A stretch of 64,000 nucleotides of DNA from Thalassia testudinum (GCA_037157565.1 JAZHRO010000063.1:152322501-152386500); one strand, 5' to 3'; counted from the first letter of the stretch, positions 10,524-21,294 are shown. Translations and numbers: made by a program. The notes: a model not told the origin generated them from the sequence alone.

Positions 10524-10530
10524 TATAAAA
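10524..10530 (+). promoter_or_regulatory. TATA box of LTR K
   Basis: TATAAAA in the context ctattctataaaaagcc. It is the best TATA match in this LTR and would place U3 to its left and R-U5 to its right, ending at 11408. Confidence 0.65.
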
Positions 10531-11408
10531 AGCCACCACCTACCACCATTTTTGGGGCATCCTCCCTTAGTATATTTTCTACCTAAACCACCTATACCTA
10601 TGGCCAAGAAGAAGGAGTAGAGAAGGAGATTAAAGGGGCACATCACCAGCCCTTTTGGTGCCTTCTTCTCCCCACTCTCTTCAACTTGAGCCACGCCAAG
10701 GAGGAGGACTCTTGCACTTCAAGGAGGATGGCTAGGCAAAGGAGAAGGACTTAGGGTGGACGTCCACCCTTGGAGAGAAACTTAGGGCACGCCCCCTTAG
10801 GGCTTGCCTTGGAGGTCATCACCTTGGCGGAGTTCTGCAAGGAAGGAGTTGAAGGATTCTTTTCAAGCTTGGGAGCCACCAACCTTGGAGCAAGAAGCCC
10901 TCTTCTTCACCATCTATTTATAGGATTTGTGTTTTCTTTTACTTCAATTATCAAGTAGTAGAAGCATTCCTCTACTAGGCATTTTTGTTAAACACTTTAT
11001 CACTTATCTAGTTGCCTTCTTCGCATATCTTGTTTGCATTTCTTTTTGCTTATTTTCAGCATTCTTCACTTCCTCTCCCTAATTATTCTAGGTCTCCACT
11101 TGCCTAGAGTGAGCTTAGGGAGAGGCTCTACTTACTACTTTAGAGTTGTTTACTTAATTGGAAGTGTAAACACTTTTCCCGCCATCAGTTCGCATGTTGC
11201 CTTAGTTCAAAAATAAAGAAAAATGGTATATTGAAAATTACCAAAAAGAAAGTTGAGATATATTCCAAGCAAGAGAATCAATTTTGCAACCATATTGCCT
11301 CCTTGGACGACCCTAGATACTCCCCTATCTAGGAATATAAATTTAAGAGTTGATCGATTTTACGCGTTACAACGACGTATTTTAACAAACCGCGTGAAAT
11401 CGCTATCA

Positions 11409-12313
11409 GGAGACGACGTGCCTCCCTTGCCGGAGGACGCCGGAGATGGAGACCCATACCTTCCGCACGTTCGCACGGAAGGTATGGGTGGTTGCAGAGA
11501 CCATGGAGGTGTCCCTGTGACGGCAGAGGTCGCAGGGAACCCCCGGTTGACTTGGCAGAGGGTCCCCCTTACCCTGCGCGGCGCCATGCTCCGCGCAAAG
11601 TCGCCGGAGCATGGCAATGCTCAGGGTTTTGCAGGGAGGACCCAAATGCAAAGAACGAAGAAGAGTTAGTGGCCAAAATGCGAGGGTTTCAAAAGTTGAG
11701 GGTCAAAAAGTAATGGATGAGGACCAAAATGCAAAGTCGGTCAAGAAGGTCTCTTCTTAGGCTCAAGTTTTTATGCATGACTAAATGGGGCCTAAGGATT
11801 CTAATGGTGAATTTTATTTCTAGATCAGACCTTGTTTGACCGGTCAATTTACGTAAAAACCCAGATTAAGTCATTAATTGGGCATGGTTCTCAATGTAGG
11901 TCAAAATGGGTTCCTAAGGCCAAATTGAAGGTTCTAAACCATAGAGATTATTTTTCTATGAATTGTAGAGGGTTTAGTCGATTTTTTATTTGCCTCGAAC
12001 CTCGTGAATTGAAGTGGGTTTGTTTTTGGGTTACAGATTGTCATTTAATTCCTTGGAGTTGCTGTAGCCCTTATCAGATCAGATCATCCCACTTCCCTTC
12101 TTATTAGGTTTGTTTGACCTGTGTTTGGACCCTGAATTACCCTGCTTGCAGATTGTGCTGGTAAAATTGCATTTTTACCCCTTATGACTTGTTTTCTTCT
12201 TAAACTCAGAATTCTCTGAGTTAAGCCTTTCCTTGAGTTATGTAGGAGCTTTTATCCTTTGTATTAGGTCAAAATGAGCTAGTTATGGCTCATGATGAGG
12301 TTCTCATTAGGAA
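11409..12313 (-). repeat. LTR B fragment, A family, U3 side
   Basis: Collinear with LTR A 8362-9263, including the hairpin upstream of TATA (11453-11488) and the terminal tgatgaggttctcat. The last bases read ctcatta where LTR A has ctcatca, so the LTR terminus is mutated or off by a base or two. The rest of the LTR should lie left of the window, separated by K and element 1. The right flank is not a polypurine tract, so this is the outer end of a 5' or solo LTR. Confidence 0.8.
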
Positions 12314-12611
12314 ACTTAACCCTCTCCGACACTGACCAATTGTAGCCAGCATGAAATCCTTCCCCCTTCAACCCTAAGTTAGGTCCAACCTACTCCTCTC
12401 CTTCTCCTGAATCTCCTTCCTCTTCTGTTTCCACCGCCGATATGCCCTCAACACCTCCATCTTCTTCCTCTCCGACCACGCTACGACAAGGTCACCCTAA
12501 TGCCACAAACCTCCAAAGTACCTCGCAACACACCCACAACCTATGCCAAGCCTCCATGACAAGAACCCCTAAAGAATTTGAGGGGATTACATACCCAAAA
12601 GGCCTACTCTT
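12314..12611. other. Unassigned 0.3 kb between LTRs B and L
   Basis: No match to any other part of the window. The plus strand is open through most of it (Ser/Thr/Pro-rich from 12442, then RTPKEFEGITYPKG), but no domain is recognised. It may be the only remnant of the DNA into which B and L inserted, or part of an older element. Confidence 0.5.
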
Positions 12612-13162
12612 TGGAGTGCCGAATCGGGTTTTAAAAGTGTTGCGTATTAGTACAGCAAAAATATGGTTCAAAACAAATACAATTTTATTACTCGAATATA
12701 TTCCGAGGTCGAATATAGGGAAAAAATGGAATTCACACACTAAAGTTAGTGATTAATGCAAATTGAACACATAATATCACTCAAAAATTAATTAGGAATG
12801 TCGAGCATGAGTATATGAAGAGTTAAAAGAGAGTTGTAGACAAAATAATAGCCACAAAAATTGAGTAAAGAAGGAAATATAAAATTCAGACGTTTTGCAA
12901 TCAGACACCTTAAATGATTTTGCTATAGTATCCTTCTTTTCTTCCTTCTTCTGATTTCTCTGATGCTATCTTTCTTCTTCTTCTTCTACCTTCAGCCTTT
13001 TCTTCTTCTTCACTTCTTTCTTTGCCTTTGTGAGCCCTTTCTTTTTCTTCCTTCTTTTTCCCTCAACTTCTACCCTTAGCTTTCTTTATTTCTTCTTCTT
13101 CTTATTTCTCTTTCTTCTTCTTCTTCTCTTCCTTAGGCTTGCTTCTTTTCTCTTTCTTTGCC
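12612..13162 (-). repeat. LTR L, 3' part (A family)
   Basis: Contains the A-family LTR end: the U5 motif ccgaggtcgaatataggg at 12701-12720, the GACGTC-type hairpin remnant near 12893-12917, and then the CT-rich tract. It stops at 13162, where solo LTR C begins; the continuation is at 35328-36523. The exact left end (12612 or 12617) is uncertain. Confidence 0.7.
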
Positions 13163-14169
13163 TGTTTGTCGAAGCGAAATCGAGTTTTAAAGTAAAGCAT
13201 TGTAGTACAGTCGAAATCGCTTTGAAAACAAATAGATTTTATTACTCGAAGTTTAAGTCCTAGGTCAAACATAGGGAGCAAATGGAATTCATGGACTAAG
13301 CTCAGTGAATGCAATTTGAGCACATAATATTACTAAAAAATCTAATGAAACATATAGAGCATTAGTATATGGACAATAACAACAAATGTAGCAAAAATAT
13401 AGTTGAGGACTTGTGAAGAATTGGACGTCTGATTTGGTAATCAGGCGTCTTAAAAATGAAGTGCTATAGTGTTCCTCTGATTTCTTTCTTCTACTTCTTC
13501 TTTTCTCTTTCTCTTTATCTTCTTAGTTCTTCTTTTCTCCTTGGCCGCTCCCTACCTTGGCTTCTTCTTCTTTCTTCTATTTCTTTTTCTGATTTCATGC
13601 CTTAGCCTTTCTTCTTCTCCGTCTCTGGCTTTAGTCATCTTCTTCCTTCAGCTTTTTCTCCTTCTCTTTCTTTGGCGGATCCTTCTTCTTCTGCCTTCAG
13701 TCTTCCTTCTCTTTCTTTGTCTTCGACTCTTTCCTCTTCAGCCTTGTCTTCTCCTTCCTTAGCTTCCTCTCCTTCTTCCTTGGCTTCAACCCTTGGCTTC
13801 TTCTTCTTCTCCTTTCCCTGCAAGAGCAAAACCTACCCCTACCCGCGTGTGCTCTCTTCTTTTCCTTCTCTCTTAGGTTCGCTCTCCCAGAGCCACCATC
13901 TCGAGTAATCAGGTCGAATACGCGCCCGATACCAGGCCCACCGACGTGCGGTGGTCGGCGAGGTGTGTTGGGTTGGGTATACGGGTCACACCAAGTTCGC
14001 GGAGGTTGGGTCACAGACGAGGCGAGTGAAGGTGAGTGGGACCTCATCCCGTGGCTATGAGGCGATAAAGCCTATGCACTTTTGCAATTTATTCAGCTAC
14101 GGGCGGTCAAGAGTTTCCGAGGTGGGACTATCTTCCCACCTCCCTTCGTGTACGTTCGCAGCAAGGAAC
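13163..14169 (-). repeat. Solo LTR C, 3' part
   Basis: Starts tgtttgtcgaagcgaaatcg, aligned with the ends of LTRs D and A. It carries the U5 motif at 13258-13282, a GACGTC hairpin near 13425-13450 and the CT-rich tract, and is cut at 14169 by element 3. Joined to 33517-35327 it gives about 2.8 kb. The flanks ttgcc (13158-13162) and ctgcc (35328-35332) match at 4 of 5 bases, consistent with an old TSD around a solo LTR. Confidence 0.8.
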
Positions 14170-15933
14170 TGATGAGTCCATTTTAATGGACTAATATTAG
14201 CCTAAGTAACTTTAATCATACCGTTTAGGTTTGTTAATAACTACATTAAGTTATAGAATGTTTGCATTCATCATGATTTAAGTTTACATCTATTTTATAG
14301 TATTCTATAACTTAATATGTAATGATTTACGTTTTTATGATTGCAAGAATAATATTTAGAAATAGGAAGGGGGGGATAAATTTCCCCAACATTTATCTGA
14401 TCTCCGGCCAGCCGCAACTCCTCCCGCACATTTATCTGATCTCCCGCCACCCTCCTTCAACAAACGAGGCCAGAAATAGCTAAGGGATTTGAAAATCCCT
14501 TAACTCACGCACGCACAAAGGAGAGGAGTTAAAGAGGAGGCAGAGAAAGGGGAGGAACGATCATCCAGAAAGTGGGCAACCCCAGCGTGCACTGTGGACC
14601 AGGATCTTCTTCCCCCCTGGCAGGGAACCATCATCCAGAAATGGGCGACCATCGCGTGCACTGTGCACCAAGTTCTTCACCACATCTTCCTTCCAGCACC
14701 TAGTGCTCCTAGCTAGCACCGCATGGCAGGCACCTCCAGCGCTCCTGCAGGCACACCCCCTTCTACAGGCGCTCGCACCATCACCTCTGCCCACTCCGCC
14801 CTCGCCACCCGCTCCAGCAGGGCGCGCCCCTCTCCAGTGCCAGCACCCTGCAGAAAGGCGCCTGCTCCACCTTGCGTGCTCACCGGCCACCGCAGCCAGG
14901 CCGCACCTGCACAGCGCCTCCCTGCAATGCGTCCTCCCTTCTGCAGGGGCTCTTCCTGCAACCAATGCCCGCCTTCAGGCGCACCACCCCTCCCGTAGGT
15001 GCCCGCTCGCGCAAGAGCTTCCTCCTTCCAGCGCACATGTTCCCCCTCCTCCAACGCTCTCCACTGCAAAGCGAATCGTAGGCACTCTACCAGCGCCCTT
15101 CACTGAAGGCGCTGCATTGCCCTCGTCCACGCTCCCTCTTGCCGCGCCCGCAAGCGCGCGCCATCTGCAACGCACCCCCCTCTGCAGGCCCTACACAGCC
15201 GTAGGCACCACACCGCACTCCTCCTTGCGCGCCCCTACTGCAGGCACGCCTCCATCACCCTCGCAGGTCCGCCTCTAGCACCTACTCCGGTGTTCTTCTC
15301 CTCTGCCGGTCGGCCACCTCCGACCATCTCCATCGACGCCACAGCCTCCATCGGATAGGCCTCATCTTCGCCAACCTCCCTAGCACGTCCCTAGCCCTGT
15401 CGACGATCCTCCCTACATGCAAGCAAGGCAGAGAGCAAATGCTCTATTGTGAGGGAGATTAAAAATTATATTTACTGCCATTTCCACCAGAAATTAATTT
15501 TCATTTATGATTATTTTATTACAATAAAATTAGGAATGCACCCTCATGCTTTCTGATAATTGCATGTTATTGATATTCACCTGTTTTAAGATTGGTTTTG
15601 GGATCAACATGTGCACAAATTTTCTCTAGTATATGTCAAGTGAAAATTACATAAAATCATCATATGTTTATTGAAGATTTCAGTGAGGAAAAATTGCACA
15701 TATACCCTTATATTTTTTAGTAATTGTGCATCTTCTTTCCATCGCATTTTATGTCAGATTTGACTAGGGATTTCGCACTTGATCGAAAGAATAAGAAATA
15801 ATCAAGAGTTTATTGCATAATTGCCTCCCTGTGGATACGACCCGCTCTTCTGTGAGTGGTTATTTTTATTATTGATTAGTCGATTTTTCCACCACTTAAA
15901 TACTACAATGCATAGCGGAAATTCGACTTGCCA
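14170..15933 (+). repeat. 5' LTR of element 3 (LTR E)
   Basis: Begins TGATG followed by an 8-bp inverted repeat (AGTCCATT, TT, AATGGACT). It also has a 15-bp perfect inverted repeat (14245-14259 and 14302-14316) and a 10-bp perfect inverted repeat (14481-14502). The middle (about 14700-15270) is GC-rich with many ctgcaggcg-like words; its long overlapping ORFs on both strands are not conserved. The U5 motif ttgcctccctg is at 15821-15831 and the end cgacttgcca at 15933. Confidence 0.9.
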
Positions 15934-15936
15934 AAT

Positions 15937-15954
15937 TGGTGCCGTTGCCAGGGA
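15937..15954 (+). promoter_or_regulatory. Primer-binding site of element 3, tRNA-Asp type
   Basis: TGGTGCCGTTGCCAGGGA matches the tRNA-Asp complement at 16 of 18 bases; both differences are transitions. CAGGGAGGCAA (15949-15959), which overlaps its end, is the exact reverse complement of the U5 motif at 15821-15831. Confidence 0.85.
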
Positions 15955-16459
15955 GGCAACAGACGCACTAGATTTACTTCATTGTTTTTGAATATTCTGA
16001 GTTGCAAAATTATCTGATCAATTTTTTTTACCGTGTGAGGAATCTGACGAGGCGACGAGGCACAACAAAGCGGTGATAGCAACCACGTGTTAAGCCACAC
16101 GAGGAAAAGATGAAGGAGACCAAGAGCCTGCTTTCTCAGAGGATTCTCCATCATCACAAATTTATTTCTGTCTTTTTGCTCTTGTAGTAATTGGGACTGA
16201 ATTTTTGGGGGTTTGTCCCCACATTCTTTAGCTACTAGGGCTTACATTATTTTTTGTGCATGCATGATTCTATTTTCTACTTGCCTTTAAAGCCAACAAA
16301 GAAAATATCGAGATGCCTATTTAGAAGTTGCATACCCTTAGGTGCGCGCATTTAGGAATGATTGAGCAGCACATTAGATCTTATTATTGCATTGTAAGCA
16401 TATTAACACGAAGATTGCTGGAGATAGGTACATCTTTCTAGCTTTTGCATCTAGCTCCA
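15955..16459 (+). other. Leader of element 3, first part
   Basis: Untranslated DNA between the primer site and the G1 insertion; it continues at 21295. No conserved ORF was seen. The last five bases, ctcca (16455-16459), resemble ctcct at 21295-21299 across G1. Confidence 0.6.
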
Positions 16460-18438
16460 TGTTGGGAGATCGTAGATCTCATTTTTGATAAAAGCGTCAT
16501 AGTATAGTTGCGAAATACGATCCAACAAAGATATTGTTTTGAAAATAACAAGACTTTGAGTCCCGGTCGTTCGTCTCTGGGAGGCATTATTTTTCTTTTT
16601 GAAATCGATCTTAAAGCCTCTCTACTTTATTTAAACGACATGTTTGTGCGTAATATATAGGCGGTTAAAGAGTAGGCACTTAAATCACTCAAATATGATA
16701 ATCATTCAACTCAAGTTGATTTCAAACACATAAGAGATATATATATATATATAAAATGAAATTTCATTCATCATGGGAGAGTTTTTGCACAAGGAAATCT
16801 AGAGGAAAGCTTATACATGAATGCTTAAAATTAAATCTAACTACCAGAAAATGATTGCATACAAGAATCAACGGAGGGATTTCGCATGCATCATTGGGGG
16901 AGAAGTAAGAATACTCTACTAAGCAGTAAATGAAAGCAATAAAAATTATGAAGAGCATGATTTAAAGCTAGAAGAATAGAGGGCATTTAGGGGTTGTCCC
17001 CGATGGCCTTGGAGTGGTCGAGAGGAGAATGAGGGGCGGCCAATGTAGCTTAGGCCGACCCTTGGAGAGAAGTAGGGTTGATCCAGCATCCCGGCATGGT
17101 GTCCTCCATGGTGGTGGTAGTGAGAGAGGGTGGATGGTGGTTTTTAGATCAACCAAATGTGGATCTAAAAATTGAATGGCTCTTGGTTGCTATTTCTGGC
17201 AACCAAGGCAACCACACATGGTAGAGAGTTCCAGAGAATTCTAGGCTAGATATTTTCGTGTGGATGGTGTGTGTGGGTGTGTGTGGGTCAAAACTTAGGT
17301 GGCTAGGTTGATTAGGTTGGGCTCTAGTGGGTTTAGGTCAAGGTAGGTCTCAAATTAGGGTTATAAACCCTAATTCACTAAGGTAAAGTGCAATTAAACT
17401 TAATACAAGTTTAATTGGGTGTGTGGAAACTTAATTGACAGTAAAAAAACTCAATTAAGTCAGGTCTAGGTCAATTGGACTCTCACTGAGCCCAATTGGA
17501 TAGTGTGTGCTGAGATCAGGGCTCAATTGGACTTAATGAGTCCAATTGAATAGGCTGATGGATTTGACTAAGATCCAAGTCAATTAGGTTTAGTGAGGAC
17601 CTCATTAGGTCCTTAGGGAGGTCTAGAGGTGATGTACTAGGGTTAGGGCACCTTAATTTAGGTTCCTATGGGGTTGGAATTGGGTTTAGGGACCTAGAGA
17701 TCCAAGATCAAGGCTTAAATCTCAAAACAGGAATTGGAGAGCAGTATCAGACGTTTAATTATATAATCAGATGTCTTATACTCAAAAATCAGAAGTCCAG
17801 ACTTGTTGTCTGGACGTCCAATCAGAGTCAGGAAAGATTTCGGGTTCTATTTTGGGTATTCTGCAGAAATTAGACGTCTGACAAAGTGTCTGGACGTCCA
17901 ATAACACTGCAGAAGTGGGTTTGAAGTGTGCGGGAGTTGGCTAAGGGTCCTGGACGTCTTAAAACTTATCTGGATGTCCAGAGAAGGGTTGAAACTAGGG
18001 TTTTAGGGCTTCCTAGGGTGTTGTGACCTAATCTAAGGGTGGCTAAGGCTTGAGGAAGTCTCTAGGCTATCCTAGGGCTAGGATGGACTTAAGCTCTTCA
18101 CATTTTACTGCTCTATTTCTACTTAATAGAATAGAAAACCTTTAACCCCCTTACATTATTATTCCTACATCTAAACTAGGCCTTCTGCTCCAGCTCTGCC
18201 ACAACTCCCGTTATTTCAGATCCAGCTTCAGATCCTGCTCCAGATCTAGCTCCAGATCTGCTTATTGCCTGCAATCGACATAATACACTTAATCAACACG
18301 TTATAACATTATTTTATGCATAGCTAAAGGAAAGCAGTAAAGATGCAGATAATGCGTATGCATGCATGAATAACCCTAACTTATGCTAAGTCTTAGCTTA
18401 ATTTAGGTCAATTAAGACTTATGATTGCTGCGCAATCA
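16460..18438 (-). repeat. 3' LTR of G1
   Basis: Sense start is the palindrome TGATTGC-GCA-GCAATCA at 18438, adjoining the polypurine tract. The U5 motif (gtcccggtcgttcgtctctg, then ggaggca) is at 16559-16585, about 100 bp from the LTR end. GACGTC-type inverted repeats cluster at 17748-17990, for example gtccagac paired with gtctggac. It is collinear with the LTR of G2. ORFs inside are not conserved. Confidence 0.8.
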
Positions 18439-18456
18439 TACCCCCATGCCTAAATC
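18439..18456 (-). promoter_or_regulatory. Polypurine tract of G1
   Basis: Minus strand GGCATGGGGGTA immediately before the LTR start TGATTGC. It is the expected primer for second-strand DNA synthesis. Confidence 0.8.
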
Positions 18457-18784
18457 TTGCTAGTCCCTAGCAAATGCAAGACTAAATTATTTGCAGCAAG
18501 GGTCCCTAAGGGACTGGTTATTTTATCAAGTGTTTGCATAGAGATTTTTCTCGTTTTTGTTTTCATCCTATGCTCTAGAAATCCAGACAATCGTGAAGGT
18601 GCAGCTATGTAGCTTTTGCAGTGGATTCGAGTGAAAACTAATACACCTCTAAAGCCTGTACTTGACCCCTAATAAAAATTCTAGTGGGATAGGCGGATTT
18701 CTTCCCTCAGGGTATTCAAGATATTCTATGAATTTCACCCTGGCTTTGGGCTTAGTTAGAGAATCTCTGAGGGAAAGGATTATA

Positions 18785-19704
18785 TATTTGGTGGTTCATT
18801 CTCACTTGGTGCTACATTGAGACTAGTACTACAGAATCTAGATTCCCGGATTACTAAGTAACTCAACTCAGAGAAAGACGAGAAAAACTATGCTCCCTTT
18901 TGATTCCTTTGTATTCATTCTCTCTTACTCTTTTTCTTTCTTTTTCTTTGAGCTCACAACCTCACCAGATTCACACATATGTTCTGTATTTGGTGGTCTC
19001 ACTAGGCATTAACACTTTAATTGAGTTCTCATAGCCCTAACACTAAGTCGGGATTCCTCAGCCAGTATTTGGCCAGTCAGAAACACAAGAAAAATAGGTT
19101 AAGGCCATATTTGGTGGAGCTCAATTTTATTTGGTGGTATTGCCTCGATGAAATAAACACTAAATATTCGTTCTTTTCTTTGCTTTTTCTTCTTTTTCTA
19201 ATAATTTTTTTTTTCAGTTTTTCTTTCTTTTCATCATTCTTTTTCTTTTTCTTTTTCTTTTTCTCATTTTTTTTTAATTTTTTTTTTCAGCATAACACAA
19301 CTGGCATACATCCATGAACTTTATTAAGGAGGCATTATTGGGGATTTGTGGTACTCAAGAGACATTGGGTGGCTTATTTGGTGGAAGTGCCTACTCACGG
19401 CACCGGGAGAGACGGATAGGATGGTGCATTTCTGACCTTGACATCAATACCCTCCTTCAGCCGAGGATTCCGTAAAGAATGGTCGTAACAATCCACCTTA
19501 GCCCTAGTTTTATGAAAACTTGCTCTCTGTGTATTTGCCTTATTTGGTGGCTCTCATAATTTTGCACAAAAATGTATACGTGGGAACCGAGAGCGAAAAC
19601 TATGTCTAATCTCAGAGTATCATCACCTAATTATCTAGGATTCCAGATTCCTTGCACTAATCTTAGAGCACCAGTATACTCTACTCTCCCACACTATTTG
19701 GTGG
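18785..19704 (-). repeat. Seven copies of TATTTGGTGG in the G1 3' region
   Basis: Exact copies (plus strand) at 18785, 18987, 19108, 19128, 19375, 19541 and 19695. G2 repeats the first four at matching spacing: 63578, 63780, 63901 (one mismatch) and 63921. Element 3 carries the sense-strand complement CCACCAAATA at 28174 and 28431, with close variants at 28005 and 28739. No protein frame explains the conservation. Role unknown. Confidence 0.85.
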
Positions 19705-20204
19705 ATTTTTGGAGGAAAATCTACCTGACTCCCAAAACATTGTCCAAGGGTTCAGGAAAAGAAGCACTGCTTCTTCTTGACAGATTGAAGACATTTATCA
19801 GCCTTCACCAAGAATCCATTGCAAATTCTACGTGTGTGTGAAAAGTTGTACTGAATTCCAGATTACAGGAATCAACTAAAGGATAAAAATCCCTAATGCA
19901 TTCTCTTAATAAAATAATCTTATTCATGAATGCAATATGTATATATGTTATAGACATGTAACCTCGTATAATTTGTACTTCGTGAATTTCCCGTATCAGG
20001 TTACAATCAACTTGACCCTAAATTTAGAACAAAAGGTGAGCGGGTGAGTCGGAATTGGTTGTTGCGAACGATTTCTAGCTCGAATGCAAGCATTGGAGGT
20101 GGAGTCGATTGTTCTTTTATTTAAGGTCCTAAAGTCCGTTTTGCATGCAGCTCTGAGGTTTTCCTAAGTGTTGGCACAAAAATTTTTTTCAGTTTTTCTG
20201 TATC

Positions 20205-20222
20205 TACCCCCCCATGCCTAAG
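20205..20222 (-). promoter_or_regulatory. Inner polypurine-like tract of G1
   Basis: Minus strand CTTAGGCATGGGGGGGTA, the same motif as the terminal tract 1.77 kb further along. Equivalent inner copies occur in elements 3 and 4. Confidence 0.6.
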
Positions 20223-20459
20223 TTCTTGCATGTCCTCATGCATGAATATAAAAGAAAATAAATTCGATAGAGGATGAGTGGGTAGAAGTCACCTGGAATT
20301 GCTCCTGAAATTATATTCAGCACCGGCCAACCTGTTAACATGCAATATACAAAGGAAATATGCTAAAGGAAAAATATGCTATGTATGAAAGTGGTTATGT
20401 ATTGATGGTGGAATGGTATTTATATGTGCTGAGTTTAATGCCTCCAGCTGGGCGAGCAC

Positions 20460-21104
20460 TCAATCAGATGTATCAATTCTAGCATAGGAGATGGCTAAGA
20501 TTAAGAGAAAGATATGCTCGTATGCTCCCAGAATCAGTGGTCCGGAGATGTGAACCAGCTGATTGTGCACCCCTACTCCAAAAAGTCTAGCTACAAGAAA
20601 GTGTGGAGTGGTAGTGGAAAATAGAGGACAATCAGATGTGGGATCAGGATGTTGATTTAGCTGATTTATCATGTCCCACAATTCAGCAGGAAGTTGCTGA
20701 GGGAGTAGATCAATATGTATCTCAAAACCAGAATCTGAGTCATAGGGATCCTCATAATGATAATTGACATCAAAGATCCTGCCCTCTCCAGGCTCTGGGT
20801 CATATGGGGGTATCTATGAAAGTAGAAGATCTGTGGGGAGGTCACTGAAATCCTCATCAGAAATTACTTCATCCTCATCAGCACTCATCTCTGATTCATC
20901 AGAGGCTGTCTCTTCAGGCTCGAGGTCGAGCCATTGACTAGGATGGTAGGTGCGTCCCCAGCTCATTCTGCTCGAAGCTTCACCCTCATATGCTTTGGGC
21001 TCCTCAGTAATTCCTACCTCAGGTAGCATATTTATTTCTTTATTCGAGTTATCCATAGCTACTTCTGGTTTTCGGATGTTAGGATCAAGGATAGAAAGTA
21101 TCAT
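20460..21104 (-). pseudogene. Unrecognised acidic ORF of G1, one internal stop
   Basis: One minus frame runs from at least ATG 21104, open further upstream to the deletion junction near 21166, to a stop at 20460. It is broken only by a TAG at 20814-20816. The N-terminal half is acidic (EPEETASDESEMSADEDE). The C-terminal half is hydrophobic and more ordered (LVARLFGVGVHNQLVH, then GPLILGAYEHIFLLIL). The bases after its stop resemble the end of pol in element 4, so the ORF occupies the place where the integrase tail would be. I do not recognise the family. It could be a gag-like or accessory ORF of a non-autonomous element, or part of an env-like ORF. It is probably truncated at its N-terminus. 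Confidence 0.5.
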
Positions 21105-21166
21105 CTTAGAATCTCTAATATCCGAATTAGGGATGTAGGTGAAAGAAGAAGAGTGCAGATCAGATT

Positions 21167-21294
21167 ATTTTATGCATAGCTAAAGGAAAGCAGTAAAGAT
21201 GCAGATAATGCGTATGCATGCATGAATAACCCTAGCTTATGCTAAGTCTTAGCTTAACTTAGGTCAATTAAGACCTATGATTGCTGCGCAATCA
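21167..21294 (-). repeat. 5' LTR remnant of G1
   Basis: About 128 bp matching 18311-18438 with about three differences, ending in the same palindrome (gattgctgcgcaatca). The rest of the LTR, the primer site and upstream genes are gone, joined directly to the ORF region at about 21166. Confidence 0.85.

Larger units (their letters stand above)
9264..11408 (+). repeat. LTR K, right-hand part, plus orientation
   Basis: The 3' end (gaaatcgctatca, ending 11408) and the upstream block ttgcctccttggacgaccc (11294-11313) are typical of Athila-type LTR ends. A TATA box lies at 10524-10530 and upstream DNA is AGCT-rich. The left end is missing: element 1 appears to have inserted into the U3 of K. K in turn interrupts LTR B, because B resumes at 11409 with ggagacgacgtg, which matches an internal site of LTR A near 8362. 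No internal coding region belongs to K. I see no gene in this 2.1 kb. Confidence 0.65.
16460..21294 (-). mobile_element. Element G1: deleted, possibly non-autonomous Athila-like element
   Basis: Minus-strand order: a 5' LTR remnant of only about 128 bp (21294-21167), an acidic ORF ending at 20460, an inner polypurine-like motif (20205-20222), a repeat-bearing 3' region, a polypurine tract at 18439-18456, and a 3' LTR (18438-16460). The candidate TSD ctcca/ctcct matches at 4 of 5 bases. No gag, RT or integrase is left. The family recurs as G2 at the right edge. Confidence 0.8.

Noticed and set aside
12442..12756. Host gene exon
   Set aside because: The open frame runs into LTR L, has no recognisable domain, and no splice-site pattern is evident.
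14561..15278. ORFs up to 191 codons on both strands in GC-rich DNA of LTR E (also 29390-30142 and 59440-60040)
   Set aside because: Several frames are open at once because of GC-rich ctgcag words. The region is an LTR, and reading frames are not preserved between the 5' and 3' copies.
18785..19704. CRISPR-like array (repeats of TATTTGGTGG)
   Set aside because: The repeats are only 10 bp at irregular intervals, in plant retrotransposon DNA.
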